A stretch of DNA of 32,870 nt, taken from a virus. The DNA lies in IMG/VR virus record IMGVR_UViG_3300043568_000377, positions 1-32,870 of that record. The stretch is one strand, 5' to 3'. A program made the position numbers and the translations under genes. The notes beneath the pieces were generated by a model. It was not told the DNA's origin, did not search any database, and was given only the letters and a program-made list of their open reading frames with translations. Positions 6,249-13,128 of this stretch are shown here, piece after piece (the first letter of the stretch is position 1; every line of letters starts with the position of its first letter).

Positions 6249-6418
6249 GTTTTTGGATATCTTTCAAAGTTTTTTGCTAATATTTTGTTAAAGCTTTGCA
6301 AAAGTTTTTGTCTGGTTTTTTGTCCGGACAATTTATCGGACATAAAAGATTTTTGCCTATACAAGATTTTTGTGGGGTTTTTGAGGAGTTTTTGCATAGG
6401 GTTTTTGGCAGGTTTTTG
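6249..6418. repeat. Phased A-tract array (GTTTTTG-like repeats)
   Basis: At least ten T5-T6 tracts ending in G (read on plus) start near 6249, 6269, 6304, 6315, 6349, 6365, 6377, 6388, 6401 and 6412. Several successive gaps are 11-13 bp (6304-6315; 6365-6377-6388-6401-6412), close to the helical repeat, which is the classic arrangement for intrinsically bent DNA. Such tracts occur at origins and regulatory sites. The spacing is not a multiple of three throughout, which argues against a protein repeat. Confidence 0.65.
6321..6342. promoter_or_regulatory. Inverted repeat inside the A-tract array (operator-like)
   Basis: TGTCCG (6321-6326) and CGGACA (6337-6342) form a perfect inverted repeat with 10 bp between arms, and GTCCGGAC (6322-6329) is itself a palindrome. 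It is a rare GC-containing patch in AT-rich flanks. A dimeric protein site is possible; no protein is assigned. Confidence 0.45.
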
Positions 6419-6442
6419 GGTGCAACTGAAATGTAGTCGCAA

Positions 6443-6603
6443 ATAATCAATGGCACAACATCAATGTTGCAACATGGAATATTTAGCCATATATTGACAA
6501 TAAGCTAGAATCAATTTAAACGCCATTTTTAGACGTTTCTAGCCTGTTTAATATGTTAGTAAGGTATTTATATAGTTTTATTTTTTTAGTGTCTTATTTC
6601 GTC
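6443..6603. other. Non-coding stretch with short inverted repeats
   Basis: No convincing gene in this stretch (6207-6603 has none apart from the rejected low-complexity ORF). It contains CAACAT-CA-ATGTTG (6456-6469) overlapping GTTGCAAC (6466-6473), both perfect palindromic elements. With the adjacent A-tract array it forms a 360-bp block that may be a control region. No consensus promoter was found. Confidence 0.45.
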
Positions 6604-6771
6604 TTATTTTGCTAAATATTCGTACCAATTTTGTTTTAATTGGTTAGTGTATGCCTTAAAATCTCTTTTCGCATCTCTTAAGGTTGTAAAATAGTACACT
6701 TTTTTAATCAACTGACTGTTAATAATGTCAGTAATTAATAAACTACCGTTGTGTTGTTTTTCTACTGTCAT
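6604..6771 (-). CDS. Small hypothetical protein (55 aa)
   Basis: ATG at 6771, TAA at 6604-6606. The product begins MTVEKQHNGSLLITDIINSQ and continues with a strand-helix unit (KKVYYFTTLRDAKRDFKAYT) rich in Lys and aromatic residues. The beta-alpha pattern and good amino-acid composition look like a real phage protein of the 'TTL..AK..F' kind seen in Flavobacterium phages. Function unknown. It follows the three-way-junction element, so its expression may be linked to that structure. Confidence 0.72.
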   Translation of the reverse strand: MTVEKQHNGSLLITDIINSQLIKKVYYFTTLRDAKRDFKAYTNQLKQNWYEYLAK

Positions 6772-6796
6772 GGTATTTATTTTGGTTATAAAATAG

Positions 6797-6843
6797 AACC
6801 CTTGCTAGTAGCGAACTAGATAACCTCTAAAGGTTCAAGGGTT
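6797..6843 (-). ncRNA. Perfect three-way-junction RNA element
   Basis: On the minus strand P1 pairs AACCCTTG (6843-6836) with CAAGGGTT (6804-6797). P2 is AACCT-TTAG-AGGTT (6835-6822) and P3 is CTAGT-TCGCT-ACTAG (6819-6805). The only unpaired junction bases are AT (6821-6820). All 18 base pairs are Watson-Crick. It lies between the clamp-like gene (stop at 6852) and the next gene (start 6771), and a T-rich segment follows. It may be a processing site, terminator or regulatory RNA; no known family recognised. Confidence 0.6.
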
Positions 6844-6851
6844 AGGGGTTG

Positions 6852-7403
6852 TTAATCCATATTTATATCTATTGGCATTAAAATACCAAAAGATAGGTTT
6901 TCTTTGTTTCTTACCTGTATTGTTTTGAGTCTACCGAAAAAGGTATAAATAAATTTATTTTCGCTTCCACCTAATGCCTCACAAAGTGTAGACAATAAAG
7001 AGGGGTTGAAGCTTATGATATCTACCGCTTCTGTTGGTTTTTCACTTGAATAAATAACACTTTCACAGTCAGGGAAACGCCCAATATTGTCAAATTGTGG
7101 CTGAGTTACTATCTTAATAGTGCCTAACTTATTTCCTTTGCTATCTATTGCCTCTAAATAGTTACCTCCATCGAGTGTAAACGTTGAACCGTTGTAAAAT
7201 TTATTTTTTTGCCACTCTTTTGCCTCAATATAAAAAAGGTAATCATTTTTATTGAGTTCACTTTCTTTGCCAAATAACTCACAAAGTGGCATCTTTACTA
7301 ATATGTGGCAATTGGTTGCATAAGCGAACCCGCCTTTTATTTGTATGTACTCTAAATGTGGTCTAATTTTGTCTTTACTTGTTGCTAAATGTATCTTTTT
7401 CAT
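6852..7403 (-). CDS. Beta sliding clamp-like protein
   Basis: 183 residues, about half the usual clamp length. It begins MKKIHLATSKDKIRPHLEYI and continues with IKGGFAYATNCHILVKMPL, the pattern 'ATD.H.L....' found in the DNA polymerase III beta subunit (DnaN) and in short clamp-like proteins of Bacteroidota phages. A later segment (DIISFNPSLLSTLCEAL) resembles clamp helices. It could tether the host polymerase to the phage template or block host clamp binding. The C-terminus (SFGILMPIDINMD) matches the clamp C-terminal strand only roughly. Domain-level homology is inferred from the N-terminal motif; a structure prediction would settle it. Confidence 0.58.
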   Translation of the reverse strand: MKKIHLATSKDKIRPHLEYIQIKGGFAYATNCHILVKMPLCELFGKESELNKNDYLFYIEAKEWQKNKFYNGSTFTLDGGNYLEAIDSKGNKLGTIKIVTQPQFDNIGRFPDCESVIYSSEKPTEAVDIISFNPSLLSTLCEALGGSENKFIYTFFGRLKTIQVRNKENLSFGILMPIDINMD

Positions 7404-7433
7404 GTTGTTTTATTTTGTAGTGTTTAAGGTTGT

Positions 7434-7634
7434 TTATGTTGTTTGTAATCTTTCTGCATCGTACCAATAAATGTATGTTCCAATAACATCCCAACTTATA
7501 CCAATTGAGGCGTCATGGTTTTCATATAAATCATCTAGTATTGCATCTGCTTCCATTTCACTCAATTCGATGCCTATTTCATCTGCTCTTATTAATATGT
7601 CATCGGTTGACCATGTAATTTTTATTTCTTTCAT
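7434..7634 (-). CDS. Small hypothetical early protein (66 aa)
   Basis: 66 residues: ITWSTDDILIRADEIGIELS then EMEADAILDDLYENHDASIG and ISWDVIGTYIYWYD. The pattern 'WS.DDI...A.E.GI.L...EA..IL..L..NHDA..GI.WD.I' is a compact helical protein type I have seen in phages, with no known role. Strongly acidic. It lies 6 bases from the gene at 7640. Confidence 0.75.
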   Translation of the reverse strand: MKEIKITWSTDDILIRADEIGIELSEMEADAILDDLYENHDASIGISWDVIGTYIYWYDAERLQTT

Positions 7635-7639
7635 GTTTT

Positions 7640-7918
7640 CTAGTTTTCGTTATTATCAATTAAGTGTTGAGCTATTTCGTACCAATTAACATCGGAAACA
7701 AACGCCAATGCGTAATCTAATACCAAAGTACTTTGAACTGTCATTTCCTCGAGGGTTTCCTCTACATAAGATTGACACTCCTTAGATAGGTTATATGCAT
7801 CGGTTTCCCATCTATTGGGGTTGTAATCATCGAACCACTCTAAAGCAATACGCCATGTAGCGTAATTTGTCCACCCGTTGTAAGTTTGTTTTGCTGTTTG
7901 TGTTTGTGTGTTTGTCAT
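7640..7918 (-). CDS. NW-TW family conserved phage protein (92 aa)
   Basis: 92 residues from the ATG at 7918 (MTNTQTQTAKQTYNGWTNYA). A longer frame reaches 7963 but would overlap the neighbouring membrane gene, so the inner start is preferred. The signature GWTNYATWRIALEWFDDY near the start and DVNWYEIAQHLIDN at the end match a widespread small phage protein of the 'NWETWNV.LW..N ... VNW.EIA.HL' type (DUF7249-like), whose function is not established. Highly acidic helices lie between the two signatures. Located near the promoter-proximal end of the early operon, as early-expressed takeover proteins often are. Confidence 0.78.
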   Translation of the reverse strand: MTNTQTQTAKQTYNGWTNYATWRIALEWFDDYNPNRWETDAYNLSKECQSYVEETLEEMTVQSTLVLDYALAFVSDVNWYEIAQHLIDNNEN

Positions 7919-7929
7919 GTTTGTAGGTT

Positions 7930-8040
7930 TTATTTGTTTTTGTATTGGGTTAACTCTTGCCATATAGTCTTGACAAGGGTATAAAGTAAGATTGAACCAA
8001 TGAATAAGCTAATAAGCTCAAAGAGTGTAACCTGTGTCAT
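7930..8040 (-). CDS. Single-span membrane peptide (36 aa)
   Basis: ATG at 8040, TAA at 7930-7932. It begins MTQVTLFELISLFIGSILLY and has one hydrophobic span (about 5-25) followed by Lys/Trp and a short polar tail. It lies 11 bases from the next start (7918) and 2 bases from the previous gene. Membrane location is a firm reading; the role is unknown. Confidence 0.62.
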   Translation of the reverse strand: MTQVTLFELISLFIGSILLYTLVKTIWQELTQYKNK

Positions 8041-8042
8041 GT

Positions 8043-8153
8043 TTATTTGATTTTAGTTAGTAAATAATCTGTGAATAATTTAGCCATGTTACCTAATATC
8101 AAGGTAAATAAAGCTAAAGAGTAAAGCATTAAAAAAGTGTCAAGTTGTTGCAT
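8043..8153 (-). CDS. Single-span membrane peptide (36 aa), first gene of the early operon
   Basis: ATG at 8153, TAA at 8043-8045. The product begins MQQLDTFLMLYSLALFTLIL and ends with a polar, basic tail. Same length, orientation and single-span design as its neighbour 7930-8040, so the two may be diverged duplicates or cooperating membrane peptides. It is the most promoter-proximal early gene identified. Function unknown; early membrane peptides in phages can act in superinfection exclusion, which is speculation here. Confidence 0.62.
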   Translation of the reverse strand: MQQLDTFLMLYSLALFTLILGNMAKLFTDYLLTKIK

Positions 8154-8241
8154 AATGTTTTGTTTTAGTTATTAATAGATCCTAAAGATATGTAAACAAA
8201 TTGAAACAAATGCAAATAAATGAAAGTATTTTTATTTATTT

Positions 8242-8263
8242 ATTCAATGTTTTACCATTGAAT
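8242..8263. repeat. Inverted repeat ATTCAATG ... CATTGAAT
   Basis: Perfect 8-bp arms (8242-8249 and 8256-8263) around a 6-base centre, at the left edge of the AT-rich block. Possible operator or origin element; binding partner unknown. Confidence 0.5.
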
Positions 8264-8270
8264 TAGTAAT

Positions 8271-8388
8271 ATACTATTATGAATTGTTCAATTACTAATT
8301 AAATACTATATTAATAGATAATACTATTATAATAGTATATAAGTACTTTACTAATTTAATTAGTAGATATGTATTAATATAATACTAT
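8271..8388. repeat. Iterated ATACTAT motifs with an 18-bp perfect palindrome
   Basis: ATACTAT occurs at 8271, 8303, 8321 and 8382, and its complement ATAGTAT at 8332 (and again at 8504). The 10-mer ATACTATTAT is repeated at 8271 and 8321, exactly 50 bp apart. At 8321-8338 the sequence is a perfect 18-bp palindrome, ATACTATTATAATAGTAT. A second one, TACTAATT-T-AATTAGTA, is at 8349-8365. The arrangement suits an iteron-like origin or a cooperative operator. Confidence 0.6.
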
Positions 8389-8681
8389 CCCTGTTTTTTA
8401 GCTTTTGCGTTTGAGTGACCTAACAATCATTAAATAATACTTACTAACTTAGCAACCTAAACCACCACCAATGACCAACCGAATAGGGGAGAGCAAACAG
8501 CGTATAGTATATATTATGTTAAGTGACAGGGGAGAAAGTACCCTTTTCAATGTTCCACCACTGAAGCCCTCCCCCACTCCACCCCCTACCCTATTTTTTA
8601 GCGTAACAAAGGGCATACCTGCCTTGTGCCCCCCAATATTCTGATATAAAACAATGATTTTAACATTTTTAAACATTTGAC

Positions 8682-8873
8682 ATGAAAGATACTTATGGTA
8701 AAAAGGATTACACGTGTAAATGCGGTACAGTTACCGAAGGATACGTGTGGTTTAGTCAAGTAAAGGAAACTCAGTTTGAATGTACTAACTGTGGCAAATG
8801 GGTTGGTCATGAGAACCTAGAGAAGAAGGTAGCATCCATTATTTCAATACGCACACCAACAAAGAATAGATAA
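8682..8873 (+). CDS. Small zinc-ribbon protein preceding terminase
   Basis: 63 residues starting MKDTYGKKDYTCKCGTVTEG. Two CxCG/CxxC knuckles (CKCG at about 12-15, CTNCG about 34-38) form a typical zinc ribbon. The tail KKVASIISIRTPTKNR is a motif I associate with a protein directly upstream of terminase genes in Bacteroidota phages. It is the first gene of the late operon and is one base from the small terminase gene. Role unknown; a transcription or packaging accessory would fit. Confidence 0.82.
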   Translation: MKDTYGKKDYTCKCGTVTEGYVWFSQVKETQFECTNCGKWVGHENLEKKVASIISIRTPTKNR

Positions 8874-8874
8874 T

Positions 8875-9432
8875 ATGAACGCACAATTCAAGGAAATAGC
8901 TAAAGAGGCTTTCATCATAGCCTATAAGGAGAACTTTGGCAATATCACCATATCATGTGAGGCTTCTGGAGTCGGTAGAACGCAGTATAAGACTTGGTTG
9001 AAAGATGATGCTGACTTTGCTAAGAGATTAGCTGAAATCGAGCCTGAGGAGATAATGCTTGACTTTGGCGAACAAAAGCTAATGGAGAGGATTGCTAGGG
9101 GTGATACCTTAGCGACCATGTTCTTACTGAAGACAAGAGGCAAGAGAAGAGGATATATCGAGAAGACTGAGGTTGCTCATGAAGGAGATGTCGTTAAGCA
9201 GATTACAGTCAACGTAGTTAAACCGAACCAAATTGGAGATATTATGAAACAAATAGACGGAGATGAGCACAAAGCGTTACCTGAAGGTGAGATAATCAAC
9301 TTTGATACGCAAACTGAGCCAGGAATGGTCGTACCTGCTTACAAGGCAGGAGAAAGTGACGAAATCCCACTTTATAACCATGATAAAGGCGAATTATTGG
9401 ATATTAATGAAGATGGTGAGTATGAAGAGTAG
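8875..9432 (+). CDS. terS: Terminase small subunit
   Basis: 185 residues. The DNA-recognition subunit of the packaging motor. The N-terminal helix-turn-helix (ITISCEASGVGRTQYKTWLK, residues about 24-43) and the following DDADFAKRLAEIE helices are the standard pattern. LMERIARGDTLATMFLLKTR (about 73-92) and the linking KRRGYIEKTEV correspond to the oligomerisation region. The C-terminal third is acidic and probably flexible; it would contact the large subunit. Directly upstream of the large terminase, with a structured repeat array in the gap. Confidence 0.92.
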   Translation: MNAQFKEIAKEAFIIAYKENFGNITISCEASGVGRTQYKTWLKDDADFAKRLAEIEPEEIMLDFGEQKLMERIARGDTLATMFLLKTRGKRRGYIEKTEVAHEGDVVKQITVNVVKPNQIGDIMKQIDGDEHKALPEGEIINFDTQTEPGMVVPAYKAGESDEIPLYNHDKGELLDINEDGEYEE

Positions 9433-9541
9433 CTACAATGCCTCTATTTCGCATTTTAAGGCGATTCTACGGCTTTTAACCCTATGTGTAGTACTATGTG
9501 TACACTTTGGAATTGAAAGGCTTAAATGGGGCTTAAAATAG
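9422..9541 (+). CDS. Possible small membrane peptide after small terminase (39 aa)
   Basis: ATG at 9422 overlaps the last codons of the small terminase in another frame, TAG at 9539-9541. The product begins MKSSYNASISHFKAILRLLT with one hydrophobic segment (LLTLCVVLCVHFGI). It would fill part of the gap, but codon support is weak and it may be chance. A longer upstream reading overlapping terS is not credible. Confidence 0.28.
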   Translation: MKSSYNASISHFKAILRLLTLCVVLCVHFGIERLKWGLK

Positions 9542-9574
9542 CAAAGTGAAAAAAGTGAAAAAGATGAACTAACC

Positions 9575-9636
9575 CTCGTAGTGCCTCGTAGCACTCGTAG
9601 CATTCGTACTAACTACGACTACTACGAATAGTACGA
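9575..9636. repeat. TCGTA/TACGA array between terminase genes (candidate packaging site)
   Basis: TCGTA recurs at 9576, 9586, 9595 and 9604 (9-10 bp spacing), then its complement TACGA at 9614, 9623 and 9632 (9 bp spacing). The two halves form one large dyad centred near 9610. ATTCGTA (9602-9608) pairs exactly with TACGAAT (9623-9629). A run of seven C (9637-9643) follows. A repeated array next to the small terminase is where pac or cos recognition sites can be found. Function inferred from position. Confidence 0.6.
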
Positions 9637-9709
9637 CCCCCCCTACCTTCCTATAAAACCAAAAGTTTTCTATTAGTAAACTTCCATCCTATTTTTTAAA
9701 ATTTTTCCT

Positions 9710-10846
9710 ATGAACGTCACCACAAACGTAGTCTTTGAAATACTGCAAAACTCTACTAAGAGAATTTCTATCATGCAAGGAGGAACGAGATCGGGTAAGA
9801 CATACAATGTACTTACATGGTTTATCGTTAAACTGCTCCAAGAGAAAGGAAAGACGCTGACAATATGTCGTAGCTCACTTCCGTCCATCAAAGGTTCGGT
9901 AATGCGTGACTTTATTGAGATATTGTCTAAATATGGTCTTTATAGCGAAGAGAAGCACAATAAGACGGAGAACATCTACTTTTTGGGCGGAAATGTGGTA
10001 GAGTTCGTTTCTACTGACCAACCGCAGAAGATTAGAGGTCGAAAGCGTAATTATCTGTTTATAAACGAGGCGAATGAGGTAAACTACGAATCTTGGATGC
10101 AGTTGTCCCTTCGTACAACCGAAAAGATAGTAATTGACTATAATCCATCCGATTACTACTCCTGGATTTATGATAAGGTCGTTCCTAGAGAAGATGCCGA
10201 CTTTACGATTACCACTTACCTAGACAACCCATTTTTAGAGAAGGGAATTATTGAGGAGATTGAGAGGCTTAAAGCAGCAGACCATGAATATTGGCGAGTT
10301 TATGGTTTAGGAGAGAGAGCAATATCCCAAGCGACCATTTATACGCATTGGAAGCGAAGACGCAACTTCCCTGATGGCGGAGATGTGTTTTACGGACTTG
10401 ACTTTGGGTTTAACAACCAAACAGCCCTTGTTAGAGTTAAAAACTTTGATGGCGAGTTATTTGTCGACCAATTAATCTACGATACAAAAATGTCGACGGC
10501 GTTACTAATTGATAGGATGAGGTCACTAGGCTTAGATAGAAATTCTGAGATATTTGCCGATCCTGCTGAACCAAAAACCATCTCGGAGGTTAATAAAGCA
10601 GGTTTTAACTTAAAGAGTGCTGTTAAAGATGTTTATGCAGGAATCAACAAGGTAAAATCATTTCCTTTGCATATAAGGTCAGAGTCTTTAGATTTGCTTG
10701 ATGAGATTAAAAACTACAAGTGGAAGACCGATGCGGACGGCAATACACTTGACGAACCTGTGAAGTTTCGAGATCACTTAATGGACTCTATGAGGTATGC
10801 CATATACACAAAATATGCGAAACCTAAAAGAGGGTGGGTTGTATAG
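9710..10846 (+). CDS. terL: Terminase large subunit
   Basis: 378 residues, the ATPase/nuclease motor that packages DNA into the prohead. Walker A GGTRSGKT (24-31), Walker B region NYLFINEANE (114-123) with the catalytic Glu, and the coupling segment ATTEK-IVIDYNP. The nuclease domain shows GLDFGF (Asp231), FADPAEPK (Asp284) and FRDHLMDSMRYA (Asp355/Asp359), the three-acid RNase H-like site. The pattern is of the Terminase_3 (PBSX-type) family. It is at the short end for the family, but the key motifs are present. Start is the ATG at 9710, after a 277-bp gap. Confidence 0.96.
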   Translation: MNVTTNVVFEILQNSTKRISIMQGGTRSGKTYNVLTWFIVKLLQEKGKTLTICRSSLPSIKGSVMRDFIEILSKYGLYSEEKHNKTENIYFLGGNVVEFVSTDQPQKIRGRKRNYLFINEANEVNYESWMQLSLRTTEKIVIDYNPSDYYSWIYDKVVPREDADFTITTYLDNPFLEKGIIEEIERLKAADHEYWRVYGLGERAISQATIYTHWKRRRNFPDGGDVFYGLDFGFNNQTALVRVKNFDGELFVDQLIYDTKMSTALLIDRMRSLGLDRNSEIFADPAEPKTISEVNKAGFNLKSAVKDVYAGINKVKSFPLHIRSESLDLLDEIKNYKWKTDADGNTLDEPVKFRDHLMDSMRYAIYTKYAKPKRGWVV

Positions 10847-10867
10847 CATAAAAATTTGTTACTTTTG
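10839..10867 (+). promoter_or_regulatory. Bacteroidota-type promoter before portal gene
   Basis: TTG (10839-10841), 18 bp, then TACTTTTG (10860-10867): both elements of the Bacteroidota consensus TTG-N(17-20)-TAnnTTTG. The sequence continues GTAAAAATAAT. The portal GTG is 17 bases past the box, so the leader is about 10 bases. This is the best promoter in the window. Confidence 0.7.
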
Positions 10868-10884
10868 TAAAAATAATATATAGC

Positions 10885-12288
10885 GTGAATTTAACGGACA
10901 TACTAAAGGCAGCTAACCCTTTTCAACAAAAGGCAGCACCAAAGGTGACTTTTAACAATCCTTTTACTGATTTCGGTGGATTGATTGGAGGAAGAACACT
11001 TTATCCAGAATTAGACCAGCAAAAATTTGTACTTGACTATAAAAACAATAGTGAGGTATATGCTATCATCAAACGTATCTCTAAAACTATTTCTACTGTT
11101 CCTTTCTATGTTTATCAAGTAAAGAGCAAAAAAGAATTAGCAAGATATAAGTCAATGCTTAATAACGCAAGTACTACTGCGGATATTGCTAAAGCTGAGT
11201 TAGTTCGTGTAAAAGCCGTTGCTGAGATTGCTGATTCGCCTTTAAACGATTTACTAGAAAAACCAAATGAATATCAATCATTCTCTGAATTTATCGAGAG
11301 TGCTGTAGGTTATAAACTAATTACAGGTAACACTTACATCTGGGCGAATAGACTAGAGTCTGGTAAGGTTGCTGAACTTGTTACACTCCCATCTCAATAC
11401 GTTGCCATTATTTCTGATGGTACAATAAATGGGGTTGAAGGTTATTCTTTTACGCTAGTTGGATGGGATCAATTAGATGCGAAAGACGTAATCCATCTAA
11501 AATACTTCAACCCTTACTTTGATACAAACGGACAACAGCTTTATGGCTTGAGTCCTTTACAAGCTGCATATAGAACTGTACAACGTAGCAATGATGCAAA
11601 AGATACATCAGTTGGTATGTTACAGAATCAAGGACCTAAAGGTATCTTATCCGCTGATGAATCAAATGATTTTGGACCAGAAGCAGCAGGAAAGCTTAAA
11701 GAAGATTTTTACAATCAGTACGGAACAAAGACTCAAGCTGGTATCTTAAAAAACGCTGGTAAGATTTTGATTGCAGGTGCTAAGTTGAATTGGATTAACA
11801 TGGGTTTAAGTCCTATTGACTTGCAGTTATTAGAATCAGAAAAAGTAACTCTTAGAGAACTTTGTAATGTTTACGGAGTAAACTCTGCGTTGTTTAACGA
11901 TCCTGATAACAAGACTTATAACAACATGAAGGAAGCTAAGAAGGAAATGTTGACTCAAGTAGTCCTTCCTGAGTTAGTAGCTCTTCGTGATGCGTTCAAT
12001 AGATTCTTTGCAACTGAAATCGGTCAAGGTTACTATATTGATTTTGACTTAACAGTATTCCCTGAACTTCAGGAAGACATGAAAGAGCTTAGTGCTATCC
12101 TTTCTCAATCTTGGTGGATTACTCCAAACGAGAAGAGAGCAGCTATGCGTTACGATACTATTATGGATGAAGTAATGAATGAGATATTTATACCAGCAGG
12201 TTATTTACCTATTGATGAATTGACCATGTTACAAGACCCTAGAGATGCACAACAACAAAGCGACTATAATTTGCCTCCAGTAAAATAG
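10885..12288 (+). CDS. Portal protein, HK97 family
   Basis: 467 residues; forms the dodecameric portal through which DNA enters and leaves. Starts at GTG (10885), the first codon consistent with the family N-terminus and short leader. Typical sequence landmarks are KNNSEVYAIIKRISKTISTV (about 52-71), PFYVYQV, SPLNDLLEKPNEYQSFSEF (about 117-135), GNTYIWANR, HLKYFNPY, GLSPLQAAYRTVQR and a C-terminal ELSAILSQSWWITPNEKR-containing region with the loading crown. TAG is followed immediately by the ATG of the Mu F-like gene. Preceded by the strongest promoter in the window. Confidence 0.94.
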   Translation: MNLTDILKAANPFQQKAAPKVTFNNPFTDFGGLIGGRTLYPELDQQKFVLDYKNNSEVYAIIKRISKTISTVPFYVYQVKSKKELARYKSMLNNASTTADIAKAELVRVKAVAEIADSPLNDLLEKPNEYQSFSEFIESAVGYKLITGNTYIWANRLESGKVAELVTLPSQYVAIISDGTINGVEGYSFTLVGWDQLDAKDVIHLKYFNPYFDTNGQQLYGLSPLQAAYRTVQRSNDAKDTSVGMLQNQGPKGILSADESNDFGPEAAGKLKEDFYNQYGTKTQAGILKNAGKILIAGAKLNWINMGLSPIDLQLLESEKVTLRELCNVYGVNSALFNDPDNKTYNNMKEAKKEMLTQVVLPELVALRDAFNRFFATEIGQGYYIDFDLTVFPELQEDMKELSAILSQSWWITPNEKRAAMRYDTIMDEVMNEIFIPAGYLPIDELTMLQDPRDAQQQSDYNLPPVK

Positions 12289-13128
12289 ATGCCCAAAATA
12301 CTTTATCCATCACAGCAGTTTGCTTTGCAACAAAAGATTGCAAGGAAATCAGTCAGAGAGTTTGAGCCTAAAATAAAAGAGGCTTTACAAGCTGACTTTA
12401 ACAAAGCAGCACAAATGGTTGAGGCATTAGGGGTAGAACAGGCGGCTAATAATCGTGCAGGATTTTTTACTGGCGATAAGATTAATAATATTTTACGAAC
12501 TTTGTATGAATCAACTGGCGGTTATACTGCTATGCGATACCAACAGATGTTTGAAACGAGTAAGAAAGCGGAAGAGATTGATCTTGACCCTTTAAACATT
12601 TTGGATGAGTGGTTAGTATTTATGTTATCCTATTGGACTGCGATTAGCGGACCTAAGATGCAAGGCATAGAGAATACTACTGAAAACGAAATAGCTCGTA
12701 TATTCGCTAATGTTATAAAGTATGGTCGTGAGAATGGATTGTCACAAAATGAAATTAATTCATTGGCAATTCAAACTCTAAGAGAAGGAAAGATAAATAA
12801 CGCAAGGAGTTTACTTATAGCAAGAACTGAAAGCCATCAGGCATTAAGTACAGGTGCTATAGGTGCGGTGAAGTTAGCAGGTGTTCCAGTATTAAAACAA
12901 TGGATAGCTGCTGAATATCCAGCTAAGAGTGGTAAGCCAAGATTATGGCACAGGGATTTAGATAGACAAACGAATCCTGACAACAAAGGTGTAAGAATCC
13001 CTGTTAATCAACCATTCCTAGTGAATACTCCTGACTACGGACTAATAGAAATGCAATACGCACATGATGCGGCAGGGTTAGCAGTAAATAACTGCAACTG
13101 TAGATGCTGCACAGTGTATATAGCTTAA
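12289..13128 (+). CDS. Mu F-like minor head protein
   Basis: 279 residues. The N-terminal half is helical (SVREFEPKIKEALQADFNKA...). The C-terminal half carries the Mu F signature: ARTESHQALSTGAIGAVKLA (about 183-202), HRDLDRQTNPDNKGVRIPVN (about 224-243) and a cysteine cluster CNCRCC near the terminus. Mu F-like proteins are packaged in proheads and often take part in ejection or head assembly. Adjacent to portal and protease, as in the family. The cysteine cluster may bind zinc. No fused toxin domain is visible. Confidence 0.9.
   Translation: MPKILYPSQQFALQQKIARKSVREFEPKIKEALQADFNKAAQMVEALGVEQAANNRAGFFTGDKINNILRTLYESTGGYTAMRYQQMFETSKKAEEIDLDPLNILDEWLVFMLSYWTAISGPKMQGIENTTENEIARIFANVIKYGRENGLSQNEINSLAIQTLREGKINNARSLLIARTESHQALSTGAIGAVKLAGVPVLKQWIAAEYPAKSGKPRLWHRDLDRQTNPDNKGVRIPVNQPFLVNTPDYGLIEMQYAHDAAGLAVNNCNCRCCTVYIA

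Larger units (their letters stand above)
8154..8681. other. Divergent intergenic control region / candidate replication origin
   Basis: 528 bp separate the leftward early genes from the rightward late genes. No convincing gene is present; ORFs on the minus strand around 8449-8676 are low-complexity Gly/Pro readings. The left half (8220-8390) is extremely AT-rich and holds palindromes and repeated ATACTAT. The right half (8400-8640) is C-rich on the plus strand (CCACCACC, CCCTCCCCCACTCCACCCCC). Consensus TAnnTTTG promoters were not found, so promoters here must differ. Confidence 0.65.

Noticed and set aside
6242-6442. Minus-strand ORF of 66 residues rich in Lys, Asn and Pro
   Set aside because: It consists mainly of readings of the CAAAAAC-like phased repeats; repeat spacing (11-13 bp) is not a multiple of three, and composition is low-complexity, so DNA curvature explains it better than a protein.
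6797-6846. Possible tRNA or tRNA-like element
   Set aside because: GGTTCAA resembles a T arm, but the stem lengths, missing anticodon arm and lack of a 7-bp acceptor stem rule out a tRNA; a three-way junction fits all bases.
8449-8676. Minus-strand ORF of 75 residues in the divergent region
   Set aside because: Gly/Val-rich low-complexity translation of C-rich plus-strand tracts, with no domain and no coupling to neighbours.
9302-9541. 79-residue plus-strand ORF overlapping the small terminase
   Set aside because: Most of it is an out-of-frame reading of terS; only the last 39 codons fall in the gap and are listed at low confidence.
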